A stretch of 64,000 bases of DNA from Miltoncostaea sp036826475 (GCA_036826475.1 DAISWG010000018.1:1-64000); one strand, 5' to 3'; shown: positions 39,718-47,911, counted from the stretch's first letter. Notes: generated by a model not told the origin, from the letters alone. Translations and numbers: made by a program.

Positions 39718-42105
39718 ATGGACCCGAGGAGCGCCGAGCTGCTGGAGCTGCCCGCCGTGCGCGAGCGGCTCGCGGGGTTGACCTCCTTCGCCGGCGGGAG
39801 GGCGCTGGCGCTCGCCCTGGCGCCGTCGCCCGACCCGGAGACCGTCGCCGCACGCCGAGCCGAGACGGAGGAGGCGCTGCTGCTGCGCGACCGGGGCCTC
39901 TCGGGGCCGGGCGGGGCCGCCGACATCCGGGAGGACGTTGCCCTCGCCGTCCGCGGCGCCATGCTCGAGGCGCCCGAGCTGCTCGCCGTGCTGACCACCC
40001 TCGGCGTGTGGCTCGAGCTGCGCGACGCGGTGGGAGAGTTGGAGGACGTCGCGCCGCGGCTCGCCGAGGCGATCGCCTGGCCGGAGGTGGGGGCCGCCCG
40101 CCGGGTGGAGGCCGCCCTCGCACGCGCCATCGACCCGCGCGGGGGCCTGCTCGACACCGCCACCGCCGAGCTCGCCACGCTCCGCCGCCGCCTGGCCGCC
40201 GCCCGCCGCACCGCCGCCGACCTCATGCGCGAGCTGGCCGTGCGTCTGCGGGCGCACCTCCAGGAGTCGTTCACCACCGAGCGGGCCGGACGCCCGGTCC
40301 TGGCGGTCAAGGCCTCGTCGCGGAGCGCCGTGCCGGGCATCGTCCACGACAGCTCCGGCTCCGGCGAGACGATCTTCGTGGAGCCGATGGCCGTGGTCGA
40401 GGCCAACAACGAGGCCCGCGAGCTGCAGGCCCGGGAGCAGCAGGAGCAGGAGCGCATCCTGCTGATGCTGTCCCAGCTGGTGGGCGAGGAGGCACGGGTG
40501 CTGGGCGACGTGACCGAGGCCCTCGCGCGGCTCGACCTGGCGCTCGCCTGCGGCGCCCTGTCGCGCGCGTGGCGCGGCTGCCGGGTCGAGCCGGCCGATG
40601 AGGTCGACCTGCGCGCCGCCCGCCACCCGCTGCTCGACCCGGCGACCGCGGTGCCCATCGACCTGCCCCTCGGGGGCATCCGGGCGCTGGTGGTCTCCGG
40701 CCCCAACACGGGGGGCAAGACCGTGGCGCTGAAGACGCTGGGGCTGCTGGCGATGCTGCACCAGTGCGGCCTGCGGGTACCGGCGGAGTCGGCCCGGATG
40801 CCGGTGTTCGACCGGGTGCTGGCCGACATCGGCGACGACCAGTCGATCGCGGAGAGCCTGTCCACCTTCTCCGCCCACGTGCGGCGCCTCATCGCGATCA
40901 TGGACGCCACGGGGCGGCGGTCGCTGGTGCTCCTGGACGAGCCCGCCGCCGGCACCGACCCCGACGAGGGGGCCCGCCTGGCGCAGGCCGTCGTCGCCCG
41001 GCTGGTCGACCTGGGCGCCCTGGTGGTGGCGACCACCCACCATCCGGGCATGAAGGCGTGGGCCAGCGGGGCCGAGGGCGCGGCGAACGCCGCCGTCGGC
41101 GTGGACCTGCGCTCGCTGCGCCCGCTCTACACCCTCGGCCTGGGAGAGCCGGGCGCGTCGCATGCGCTGGGCATCGCGGAGCGGCTGGGCCTGGATCCGG
41201 AGGTGGTCGAGGCGGCGCGCGCCGCCGGCCCCCCGGAGCGCCGGGCGCTGGAGGCGCTGCTCGACGAGGCGGCCGCCGCCCGGGCCGCCGCCGAGGAGGA
41301 GCGCGACGCCGCGGCGGCCGCCCGCGCGGCCGCCGAGGGGGCCGAGCGCGACGCCCGCTCCCGCCAGGCCGAGCTGGACCGGCGGATCGCCCGCTCGAAG
41401 GAGGCGGCCGAGGCGGAACGCGCGGCGGCCCGCGAACGGGCCGAGGCCGAGCTGCGCGCCCTCACGCGCGAGCTGGCCGACCTCCGCGGGGCGATCGCCG
41501 CGGCCCGGCGCGAGGAGTCGGCGCGGGCGGCGTCGCCCAGCGGGGCCGCGCGGGAGCGCGAGCGCGACCGCGACCGCCGCCTGGGCGCCGCCGCCGACGC
41601 CGCCGCGCGGGCGCACCGTGCGCTCGACCAGCCGCCGGCCGGACCCGGCGACGACCGGCCGATCGCGGTTGGCGACGCGGTCGTCGACCCGGCGATGGGC
41701 TTCCGCGGCACGGTGGTGTCCATCGAGGGGGGGCGCGCGGAGGTGCAGGGCGGCGCGGCGCGGATGCGGCTGCGCCTGGACCGGCTGCGGCGCGACCGCG
41801 AGCGCCGCCGGCCCGAGCCGGAGCCGCAGGTGGTGGCGCCCCCGCCGGGCGGACCGCCGGCGTCGATCGAGGTCGACGTCCGGGGGCGCCGGGCCGACGA
41901 GACGCGCGCGACGATCCGCGAGCGCATCGACGCCGCGGCGATGGCGGGGCTGCCGTCGGTCCGGGTGATCCACGGGCACGGGACGGGTGCGCTGCGCAGC
42001 GCCGTCCGGGACGAGCTCGGCCGGCACCCGCTCGTGGCGCACGCCGAGCCGGCCCCGCCCGACCAGGGCGGGGACGGCGCGACGATCGCCCACCTCGCCG
42101 GCTGA
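39718..42105 (+). CDS. mutS2: Endonuclease MutS2
   Basis: A 795-aa MutS2: N-terminal core and clamp (residues 1-300) with DSSGSGETIFVEPMAVVEANNEAREL (split), MutS ATPase with Walker A GPNTGGKT (about 328-335), STFSAHVRRL, Walker B VLLDEPAAGTDPDEG and ATTHHPGMK. A coiled coil (about 510-630) and a C-terminal Smr domain (about 715-790: DVRGRRADE, VIHGHGTGALR) follow. MutS2 suppresses homologous recombination and rescues collided ribosomes in some bacteria. Both HGxG and DxR Smr features are present, so endonuclease activity is expected. ATG at 39718; the GTG just before it is an alternative. Confidence 0.95.
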   Translation: MDPRSAELLELPAVRERLAGLTSFAGGRALALALAPSPDPETVAARRAETEEALLLRDRGLSGPGGAADIREDVALAVRGAMLEAPELLAVLTTLGVWLELRDAVGELEDVAPRLAEAIAWPEVGAARRVEAALARAIDPRGGLLDTATAELATLRRRLAAARRTAADLMRELAVRLRAHLQESFTTERAGRPVLAVKASSRSAVPGIVHDSSGSGETIFVEPMAVVEANNEARELQAREQQEQERILLMLSQLVGEEARVLGDVTEALARLDLALACGALSRAWRGCRVEPADEVDLRAARHPLLDPATAVPIDLPLGGIRALVVSGPNTGGKTVALKTLGLLAMLHQCGLRVPAESARMPVFDRVLADIGDDQSIAESLSTFSAHVRRLIAIMDATGRRSLVLLDEPAAGTDPDEGARLAQAVVARLVDLGALVVATTHHPGMKAWASGAEGAANAAVGVDLRSLRPLYTLGLGEPGASHALGIAERLGLDPEVVEAARAAGPPERRALEALLDEAAAARAAAEEERDAAAAARAAAEGAERDARSRQAELDRRIARSKEAAEAERAAARERAEAELRALTRELADLRGAIAAARREESARAASPSGAARERERDRDRRLGAAADAAARAHRALDQPPAGPGDDRPIAVGDAVVDPAMGFRGTVVSIEGGRAEVQGGAARMRLRLDRLRRDRERRRPEPEPQVVAPPPGGPPASIEVDVRGRRADETRATIRERIDAAAMAGLPSVRVIHGHGTGALRSAVRDELGRHPLVAHAEPAPPDQGGDGATIAHLAG

Positions 42106-42127
42106 GGCCGGCGGGACGGGCGCGGGA

Positions 42128-42490
42128 CTACGGCTTGGGGAGCTCCCCGATGCCCTTCAGCACGCCCACGTCCGGGGCCATCGTGCGGAAGGCGTCGTCC
42201 TTCTGGAGCACGCCCACGGTGTAGACCGGGACGTCGGGGTGCATCCGGGCGAGCATCGAGGCGGCGTCGCGCGAGCGCGGCACGGCCTTGTAGGTCGAGA
42301 CCAGGACGGCGTCGTAGCCACCCTCCTTCACGGCCTCGAGGGGCTTCGGCCAGAGCGGGTCGCAGAGGACCACGTCCCAGCCCTCGCCCGTGAGCTTCTC
42401 GACGGCGGCGTCGGTCCCGGGAAAGCGGACCTTGCCCTCCTTGTTGAGGACCTCGTCGGTGGGAACGGAGACGAACAGTAGTTTCGGCAT
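42128..42490 (-). CDS. Response-regulator-like hypothetical protein, 120 aa
   Basis: A 120-aa alpha/beta protein, MPKLLFVSVPTDEVL to the C-terminus, with alternating strands and helices like a receiver domain (WDVVLCDPLWP at the third strand; DAVLVSTYKAVPRSRD). The Asp of VVLCD would correspond to the phospho-acceptor region, but the acidic pair on strand one is missing, so it is not a normal receiver. ATG at 42490. Convergent with mutS2 and divergent from the nitroreductase. Confidence 0.5.
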   Translation of the reverse strand: MPKLLFVSVPTDEVLNKEGKVRFPGTDAAVEKLTGEGWDVVLCDPLWPKPLEAVKEGGYDAVLVSTYKAVPRSRDAASMLARMHPDVPVYTVGVLQKDDAFRTMAPDVGVLKGIGELPKP

Positions 42491-42589
42491 GGCGCGGGAG
42501 CCTACCGACTGCGCCCCCCACCCGTCGGAGTGCCGCGCCCCTCCGTTCCCACGAGGTGAAACGGCCGGCGCATCAGTGCCTCGCAACGG

Positions 42590-42619
42590 GTGCCACAACC
42601 GCGGCCCCGACTGTAGAGT
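42590..42619 (+). promoter_or_regulatory. Possible promoter of the nitroreductase gene
   Basis: GTGCCA (42590-42595), 18-bp spacer, TAGAGT (42614-42619), leaving a leader of about 70 nt with an inverted GGCGGG/CCCGCC. The match to the consensus is moderate. Confidence 0.3.
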
Positions 42620-42697
42620 GCGCGAGCCGGCGGGTCCCGTGTGCAGCCCGCCCTGCAGGTGTCACGCCGACTTAGAACCGATCCCCAGGGGGGCGAG

Positions 42698-43708
42698 ATG
42701 GCAGTCAGTGCAGCGGAAATCCCCGACAAGACCGTACTCCAGGCCATCGGGGACCGTCGCAGCATCCGGTATTACGACCCGGAGCGGACGGTCGAGGACT
42801 GGAAGATCCAGACCATGCTGCAGGCCGGGCGCCTCGCGTCCTGCCAGGGCAACATCAACGCCACCGAGGCGATCGTCGTCACCAAGGACTCCACTGATCT
42901 GTGGGACGAGATCGAGGAGTGCGTCTCGGGCTTCAACGTCCAGATCATCAACCAGAGCTCGCACCTGATCTTCTGGCTGACGAACCTGAACGCCTGGTAC
43001 GGCCGCGCCAACGACGGTCTCTCGACCCTCTCGCTCTCGGGCGCCCTCACCAAGTACCACGGCTGGAACTACGAGTTCACGATGACGCAGACCGTCCCGC
43101 GTCTCATGAGCTTCCCGACGGAGCGCACCGAGATGCTCCTGCGGTTCGAGACCGGCCTCGCCGTCTCCAACGCGATCCTGACGGGCACCGCCCTGGACGT
43201 CGGCTCGATCCTCATCGCCTTCGGCCGCAAGCCGGGCGGCATCGAGAAGGCCTTCGGCCTGCCCCCGAACTACAAGCTCACGTGGGGCCACGCGGTCGGC
43301 TACCCGCTCGAGGACCTGAAGGCCGGTGGCCAGCGTCCGCGGCTCAAGTTCGAGAAGCTCTTCTCCAAGGACGCGCCGGGCAACGGCTGGCCGATGGTCG
43401 ACGGCCTCGAGGACGCCCTGAAGGCGAAGGGCATGATCCAGGAGCAGGCCCCCACGAGCGGCCGCATCCAGGAGATCGAGGACCTCGCCGCCAAGTTCTC
43501 GCGTGAGCCGGGCGTGGTGTCGTGGCCGGAGAAGGAGGTCAAGCGCCTCATCAACGACGACGACTGGGACTTCGGCCCGAACATCAAGAAGCGCGCCGAG
43601 GAGGTCCTCGCGCAGGGCGGCCTGCCGGACTACCCGGAGGAGATGCGCGAGACGTTCACCAAGCTCATGGAGGAGCACGGGATCGACGCGAGCAAGTACC
43701 TCAGCTAG
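42698..43708 (+). CDS. Nitroreductase-family protein
   Basis: A 336-aa FMN-binding protein. The start IPDKTVLQAIGDRRSIRYYDPER is the nitroreductase signature (the first Arg contacts FMN phosphate), with AGRLASCQGNINATEAIVVT next and GSILIAFGRKPGGIEKAFGLPPNYKL (split) as the GLPxxY-type end of the domain. Residues 230-336 extend the normal 200-220-aa family and are Lys/Glu-rich and helical. The codon pattern is cleaner (mostly AAG, GAG, CTC) than that of its neighbours, which often marks high expression. ATG at 42698 with GGGGGGCGAG upstream. A strong hairpin terminator follows. Confidence 0.8.
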   Translation: MAVSAAEIPDKTVLQAIGDRRSIRYYDPERTVEDWKIQTMLQAGRLASCQGNINATEAIVVTKDSTDLWDEIEECVSGFNVQIINQSSHLIFWLTNLNAWYGRANDGLSTLSLSGALTKYHGWNYEFTMTQTVPRLMSFPTERTEMLLRFETGLAVSNAILTGTALDVGSILIAFGRKPGGIEKAFGLPPNYKLTWGHAVGYPLEDLKAGGQRPRLKFEKLFSKDAPGNGWPMVDGLEDALKAKGMIQEQAPTSGRIQEIEDLAAKFSREPGVVSWPEKEVKRLINDDDWDFGPNIKKRAEEVLAQGGLPDYPEEMRETFTKLMEEHGIDASKYLS

Positions 43709-43732
43709 CACCCCGCTGAGCTGAAGGGCCTC

Positions 43733-43767
43733 GCGGCCCCCGTCTCCCGAGCGGAGACGGGGGCCGC
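43733..43767 (+). terminator. Strong terminator after the nitroreductase gene
   Basis: GCGGCCCCCGTCTC (43733-43746), 7-nt loop, GAGACGGGGGCCGC (43754-43767): a perfect 14-bp stem 24 nt after the stop. Followed by GGTCGTT rather than a T-run. Confidence 0.75.
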
Positions 43768-43786
43768 GGTCGTTCCGGGCCCGGGT

Positions 43787-44176
43787 GAGAGGTGCCGCAC
43801 CGGCCGACGGGATCCGCGATTCCCGCCGGCCCTACCGCGCGAAGCGCGGTCGCAGCGCCCGGGGAGAGAGGTGCTGCATGGCCGGCGGGATTGTCCGCCC
43901 GCCGGCCCTACCGAGCGAAGCGAGGTCGCAGCGCCCGGGGAGAGAGGTGCCGCACCGGCCGACGGCATTCGCAGATTCCCGCCGGCCCTACCGCGCGGAG
44001 CGCGGTCGCAGCGCCCGGGGAGAGAGGTGCTGCATGGCCGGCGGGATTGTCCGCCCGCCGGCCCTACCGCGCGAAGCGCGGTCGCAGTGCCCGGGTAGAG
44101 AGGTGCTGCTTGGCCGGCGGGATTGTCCGCGCAGCGCCCGTGTAGAGAGGTGCTGCTTGGCCGGCGGGATTGTCAC
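43787..44176. repeat. Tandem repeat of about 78 bp with alternating A/B units (155-bp dimers)
   Basis: Units begin at GAGAGGTGC: 43787, 43866, 43942, 44022, 44098 and 44145 (lengths 79, 76, 80, 76, 47, then partial). Units 1 and 3 share a CGCACCGGCCGACGG core (type A); units 2 and 4 share TGCATGGCCGGCGGGATTGT (type B), so the true period is a 155-156-bp dimer. Each full unit holds a short CCGCGC-GAA-GCGCGG hairpin (with variants) and ends GCAGCGCCCGGGGA. Open frames exist across the array but have no other coding sign. It lies between a terminator and the end of a minus-strand gene. Confidence 0.85.
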
Positions 44177-44793
44177 CCCGGCTGGGCGCAGACGGCGTAC
44201 GCGGTGACGCTCGCCAGGTTGGTGCTCAGGTTCGAGAACGTCACGAACCAGCCGGCGGGCGGCTGCCCCTCGGCGGCGGGGTCGGGACGGCTGGCGAGGA
44301 CGTTGGCCTGGGTGCCGCCCGGGCTGACGGTGTTGGGGAGGCCGCCGAAGCCGCCGGAGATGAGCACCTCGCCGGGGGCGCAGCGCGCCACGAGGGAGTC
44401 GGTGACCCCGACGGGGATCTGGGTGCCCACCACCCGGGTCACCACGATCGGCACGCGCGCGGCGATCGCCAGGTCCAGGCGCTGCACGCCGCCCTGGGCG
44501 ATCTTGGTCGATGTGACGCTGTTGTTGGCGAGCGTCCGGTTGGTGACCGCGTTCGACGCGATGCGACCGCTGCGCACCCCGCCCTCGCGGATGGCGCGGG
44601 TGGTGACGGCGCCGTCGGCGAGCTTGATGCCGGTGACCGAGCCGTCCTTCAGGGCCTTGGTGCCCACGCTCGCGGGAGGGGCGTCCCCCTGGTCGAGCTG
44701 GGCGACGGCGCCGCCGCCGGCGGCCAGGACGATGGCGCCCGTGGCGACGGCGAGGGCCAGGCGGGGTCGTGGTTCGGTGGGCCAGACGGGCAC
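44173..44793 (-). CDS. Exported protein with six decapeptide repeats (beta-solenoid-like)
   Basis: A 206-aa precursor. An N-terminal hydrophobic helix (LALAVATGAIVLAAGGGAVA) is a signal peptide or anchor. Residues about 45-105 form a ten-residue repeat: GSVTGIKLAD, GAVTTRAIRE, GGVRSGRIAS, NAVTNRTLAN, NSVTSTKIAQ, GGVQRLDLAI. Such x-x-V-T-x-x-x-I-x-x repeats fit a beta-solenoid or fibrous stalk. The C-terminal 100 residues carry two Cys (ARCAPGE, YAVCAQPG) and look globular. GTG/ATG start at 44793. Function unknown, possibly surface-displayed. Its stop touches the end of the tandem repeat. Confidence 0.6.
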   Translation of the reverse strand: MPVWPTEPRPRLALAVATGAIVLAAGGGAVAQLDQGDAPPASVGTKALKDGSVTGIKLADGAVTTRAIREGGVRSGRIASNAVTNRTLANNSVTSTKIAQGGVQRLDLAIAARVPIVVTRVVGTQIPVGVTDSLVARCAPGEVLISGGFGGLPNTVSPGGTQANVLASRPDPAAEGQPPAGWFVTFSNLSTNLASVTAYAVCAQPG

Positions 44794-44872
44794 GGGAACT
44801 CCTCTGGGCGGATTTTCGTGACGCGCGATTGACTCATCCGCGGCCGCGCGCCGTCCACCCCCGGCCCGGGTC

Positions 44873-45259
44873 CTACGGCACCGCCCCGCCGGAGAGCACC
44901 GGCGCGAGGCGGGCGACGAGCCGGTCCAGCTCGGGCAGGCGCACCCCGTCCATCAGTCCGATGGTCACGTTGGGCCCGGCCGGCCGGGCGACCTGGAACC
45001 ACAGGGCGCTCTGGTGCTCGGCGGGCGCGGCGGGTCGGTGGATGCCGTCGATGGCCGCCAGGCCGGCGTCGTCCAGGATCGCCGCGATCTCGTCCATCCC
45101 GGCCGCGTCGATCCGGGGGCCGGCCTGCCAGCCGGTCTCGCCGACGGCGCGCCCTTCGTGGCGTCCGTCGGCCCAGACGCGCCAGCCACCCTCGCGCCCC
45201 CGGTCGTCCACATGGACGGATTGGACGAGGACGCCGTCGGGGAGGGGCGGCGGGTCCAC
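44873..45259 (-). CDS. Hypothetical protein following the OmpA-peptidase gene, 128 aa
   Basis: A 128-aa cytoplasmic protein with mixed strands and helices: VLVQSVHVDDRGREGGWRVW, MDEIAAILDDAGLAAIDGIH and LDRLVARLAPVL. No known domain. GTG at 45259, 3 nt after the stop of the OmpA/peptidase gene, so cotranslated. A partner (chaperone or immunity-like) role is only a suggestion from position. Confidence 0.55.
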   Translation of the reverse strand: MDPPPLPDGVLVQSVHVDDRGREGGWRVWADGRHEGRAVGETGWQAGPRIDAAGMDEIAAILDDAGLAAIDGIHRPAAPAEHQSALWFQVARPAGPNVTIGLMDGVRLPELDRLVARLAPVLSGGAVP

Positions 45260-45262
45260 GGG

Positions 45263-46741
45263 CTACGCGACGCGCGGGTCGTCTGGTCCGGGCGGCGCCG
45301 GGAAGTCGCCGGGGCCCTGCCGCCCGGGGCCGCCGGGGCCGGGGCGGATGCCCCATGTGCCGGTGGTTCCGGTGACGGTGCCGAGCGCCTCGAGGAACGT
45401 GACGTAGTGGTAGGGCCGCACCGACTCGCCGGTGCTCATGATGCTGTCGCTCTCGTGGGCGACGATCGGCTGCTGCCCGGGGATGAGGCGCTGGGCGAGC
45501 GCGGAGTGGGCCACCGGGGTGCCGACGGGCCGCCGGGTGGGCGGCGTCGCGTCGGCGGTGGAGTACTCGTCGCCGAGCCCGAGGATGTGGCCGAACTCGT
45601 GGACGACGGTGGTCTGCGAGGACGTGAAGTCCTTCACGTCGATCTCCACCATGCGCCACGTGGGGTCCTCGGTCGCGCCCTGCTCGCCCTTGGCGACGAC
45701 GGTGGGCTGGACCTTGGCGCCGGCCTTCACGATCTCGTTCGCGACGTTGCGCGCACGGTCCTCGGAGAGCTTCAGGTTCTTCTTCTCCTCGCCCTCGCTG
45801 CTCGCGTGGCCGGTCACGGTGACGGGGAAGGGCGGCATGTCCGACGCCCCCAGGGTGGCACCGAACTTCTGGAGGTCGGCGAGGTCGGTCCCCGTGACGG
45901 CGGATTTGCCCTGGTCGAAGAACACGATGCCCGGGTTGTCGGTGTCGACCTGCCCGTAGCGTGCGCGGTCGGTGGTGCTCGTGCTGTGGGAGTCGCGGTC
46001 GAGTCCGAGGATCCCGCCCTCGTCGCGCGAGCCCTCCGCCAGGTGCCCCTTGCTCTGCGCGCTCCCGGGGTCGGGGATGGTCATGGCCTCGGAGAGCCCC
46101 GAGTCGACGGGGTACTTGTTGACGTCGAGGACCCATTGGCTCTTGTCCGCCGGCCCCTGCTGGATCAGGACGTTGACGTGGACCGCGGGCAGGGACTCCC
46201 AGCCGGGCTTCTGGGAGTGGAAGACGTACTGCTCGCTCCAGGCGTTCTGGACCTCGCCGATCGCCTTCTCGGCCCAGGCGGCCTTCTCCTCGTCCGTCCA
46301 GATGAAGTCCTCGGCCTTCCAGCCGCGCCGCCCGATGCCGGCGAACCCCCCGACGGCGGCGAGCCAGTCGGGGTCGAGGATGTTCCCGGTCTTGAAGTTG
46401 AAGCAGACCCGGACGGTGACGGTCATCTCGCCGGTCGTCGGCTCGTACGCCACGTCGAACAGGCCGCGCCCGGTCGAGGGGTGGACGTTCTTCATGATGT
46501 AGGAGCGCGACATGAAGTCGGCCAGGTCGGCTCCCGCCACGGGGCCGGGGGGCGCGCCCACCGGCTGCCGCGCGACCAGCCGGCTCACCGCCGCGTTCCC
46601 CGCCTCGCGCTGGAGCGCGAGCATCGGGTGCGCGGCGTGCGGCTCCTCCACCGCCGCCGGGGGGCGCCGCTCGTCGTCGTGGGTCCCGGCGGCCGGGGGC
46701 CGCCGGGCGGCGTCGTGCTCGGTGCGCAGGGGCGGCGCCAT
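45263..46741 (-). CDS. OmpA-like domain plus zinc-metallopeptidase motif, with an eCIS-associated LQRxAGNxAV motif
   Basis: A 492-aa protein without a classic signal peptide. Residues 43-56 (LQREAGNAAVSRLV) match the motif found near the N-termini of many DUF4157 and contractile-injection-system-associated proteins. Residues 90-215 look like the first half of a zinc peptidase (WTDEEKAAWAEKAIGEVQNAW). Residues 270-370 are an OmpA-like peptidoglycan-binding domain (VTVTGHASSEGEEKKN, LSEDRARNVANEI). HEFGHILGLGDEY (H381, E382, H385, D391) is a metzincin-like zinc site. The order suggests an OmpA domain inserted into a peptidase. ATG at 46741. Delivery as an effector or surface-bound protease is inference. 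Confidence 0.7.
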   Translation of the reverse strand: MAPPLRTEHDAARRPPAAGTHDDERRPPAAVEEPHAAHPMLALQREAGNAAVSRLVARQPVGAPPGPVAGADLADFMSRSYIMKNVHPSTGRGLFDVAYEPTTGEMTVTVRVCFNFKTGNILDPDWLAAVGGFAGIGRRGWKAEDFIWTDEEKAAWAEKAIGEVQNAWSEQYVFHSQKPGWESLPAVHVNVLIQQGPADKSQWVLDVNKYPVDSGLSEAMTIPDPGSAQSKGHLAEGSRDEGGILGLDRDSHSTSTTDRARYGQVDTDNPGIVFFDQGKSAVTGTDLADLQKFGATLGASDMPPFPVTVTGHASSEGEEKKNLKLSEDRARNVANEIVKAGAKVQPTVVAKGEQGATEDPTWRMVEIDVKDFTSSQTTVVHEFGHILGLGDEYSTADATPPTRRPVGTPVAHSALAQRLIPGQQPIVAHESDSIMSTGESVRPYHYVTFLEALGTVTGTTGTWGIRPGPGGPGRQGPGDFPAPPGPDDPRVA

Positions 46742-46828
46742 GCTGGGTCGAGCATACGACCGCCCAGGCGCGGCGTGCCACGACCGTCGCGCGGGACGTC
46801 GCATGGCTCCGCTACCGTCGTGCTGCGA

Positions 46829-46902
46829 GCGCCCGTAGCTCAGCTGGATAGAGCGACGGCCTTCTAAGCCGTTGGTCGCAGGTTCGAATCCTGCCGGGCG
46901 CG
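46829..46902 (+). tRNA. tRNA-Arg (anticodon TCT)
   Basis: Complete cloverleaf: acceptor GCGCCCG pairs with CGGGCGC; D arm GCTC/GAGC; anticodon stem ACGGC/GCCGT with loop CTTCTAA (anticodon TCT); T arm GCAGG-TTCGAAT-CCTGC; discriminator G. No CCA is encoded. It reads AGA, a codon that is rare in such GC-rich genomes. A hydrophobic-region minus gene lies upstream and an HTH gene downstream. Confidence 0.96.
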
Positions 46903-46933
46903 CTCCGAGGTGCGGCTCGTCCCCGGGGTCCGG

Positions 46934-47170
46934 CTACCCGCCGCCCGCCGGACCGCCGGGGCGGTCGATGCGGTGCCGCTCGATCCAGTCGATGAGCTCG
47001 TCGCGGCGGACGCGGACCCGGCGCATGCTGAGCCGGTAGACGGGGAGGGCGCGGAAGGCCCGCTCGACCTCGGTGTCGCCGAGACCCATGAACTGGCGTA
47101 CCTGGGCGCGGTCGAGGTACAGGGGCGGCTGGGGCAGCTCGTCGCGGAAGGGGCGGTCGCCGTCGGTCAT
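46934..47170 (-). CDS. Excisionase/MerR-like helix-turn-helix protein
   Basis: About 78 aa. The second half is a DNA-binding fold of the excisionase family: YLDRAQVRQFMGLGDTEVER, ALPVYRLSMRRVRVRRDEL and IDWIERHRI. ATG at 47170 is used; a GTG at 47197 in frame is possible. It stands beside tRNA-Arg, the classic integration site of mobile elements, but no integrase is nearby. Could be a remnant of an integrated element or a host regulator. Confidence 0.6.
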   Translation of the reverse strand: MTDGDRPFRDELPQPPLYLDRAQVRQFMGLGDTEVERAFRALPVYRLSMRRVRVRRDELIDWIERHRIDRPGGPAGGG

Positions 47171-47422
47171 CGGCGTCTGCTGGGGGCCTCCTGGCACGTG
47201 TCCAGCGTAACCCCGCGGGCGCGATGGGGCGCGGTCGGTGATCGGCGCGGCCGCGTCCGCCGCCGGCCCGGGCGGCGATCCCTCCGATCGGGGAGGCCAC
47301 GACCCACCGGTCGGGGGACGTCGCGGCGGTCGGGCCGCGCATACGGTCGCCCCGTCAGCGGGGTACCGCTGACTGGGCCGGTGCCGGGCGGAGGTCTCAC
47401 CCGGGACTGCTGCCGACGATCA

Positions 47423-47460
47423 CGAGGGTGGGTCCGGCGCTCCCCGGGAACCCACCCTCG
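47423..47460. promoter_or_regulatory. Perfect 11-bp inverted repeat in a divergent intergenic region
   Basis: CGAGGGTGGGT (47423-47433) and ACCCACCCTCG (47450-47460) with a 16-nt loop, within the 432-bp gap 47171-47602 between the HTH gene and a plus-strand gene. It may be an operator or the terminator of an unseen transcript. The rest of the gap shows nothing further. Confidence 0.35.
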
Positions 47461-47602
47461 ACCTCGGCTCCGGCGCCCCCGTCGAGGCCCTTCCCGCCTC
47501 ATGAGACACGGCTCACCCGGTGCGTGCACCGGCCCTGCCGCCCGTGTTATGGAGTCGCGGGATGGACACGACGGGGCGATGTCCCGCGGAAGGAGGGTGA
47601 CG

Positions 47603-47911
47603 ATGGGCGCCATCCCGATCGACGTGGCACCCGACGCCGCGTACCTGGGCGCCGGAGCGACCGCAGCGCTGATGGCCGCGCTCGATGCCGTCGCGGTGCG
47701 CGCATCGGTCACGCGCCTCGCGCGCAGGCAGGACTGGGACGCGCACGCCGAGCGGGTGGACCAGTGGTGCTGGGCCGCGCTGGGCGACGCGCTCGACGAC
47801 CTGGCGGCGCTCGCGCCGGAGCACTACGGCCCCCACGCCACCGCGCGCCACCGCGCGCTGCTGCGCGATCTGCGCCGCGACCTGGGACTGCCGCCGGCCG
47901 ACGAGGGCTGA
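47603..47911 (+). CDS. Small hypothetical protein, 102 aa
   Basis: ATG at 47603 with a very strong ribosome binding site (AAGGAGG, 6 nt upstream). The product has a short hydrophobic stretch (LGAGATAALMAALDAVAV) and then two charged helices with a Trp pair (VDQWCWAALGDALDDLAAL). No recognised family. It is flanked by a long upstream intergenic region and a convergent ABM-like gene. Confidence 0.6.
   Translation: MGAIPIDVAPDAAYLGAGATAALMAALDAVAVRASVTRLARRQDWDAHAERVDQWCWAALGDALDDLAALAPEHYGPHATARHRALLRDLRRDLGLPPADEG

Noticed and set aside
39654..42093. Long minus-strand frames opposite mutS2
   Set aside because: Shadow of the mutS2 coding sequence caused by high GC; low-complexity composition without domains.
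38962..42093. A 1043-codon minus frame
   Set aside because: It spans three real genes in antisense and has repetitive Arg/Gly/His content typical of shadow frames.
43787..44176. CRISPR array
   Set aside because: The variable parts alternate between two nearly fixed types, units are about 78 bp, and no cas gene is present.
43785..44207. Open reading frames running through the tandem repeat on the plus strand
   Set aside because: They follow from repeat units without stops; several frames are open at once and none has a ribosome binding site or a protein-like pattern.
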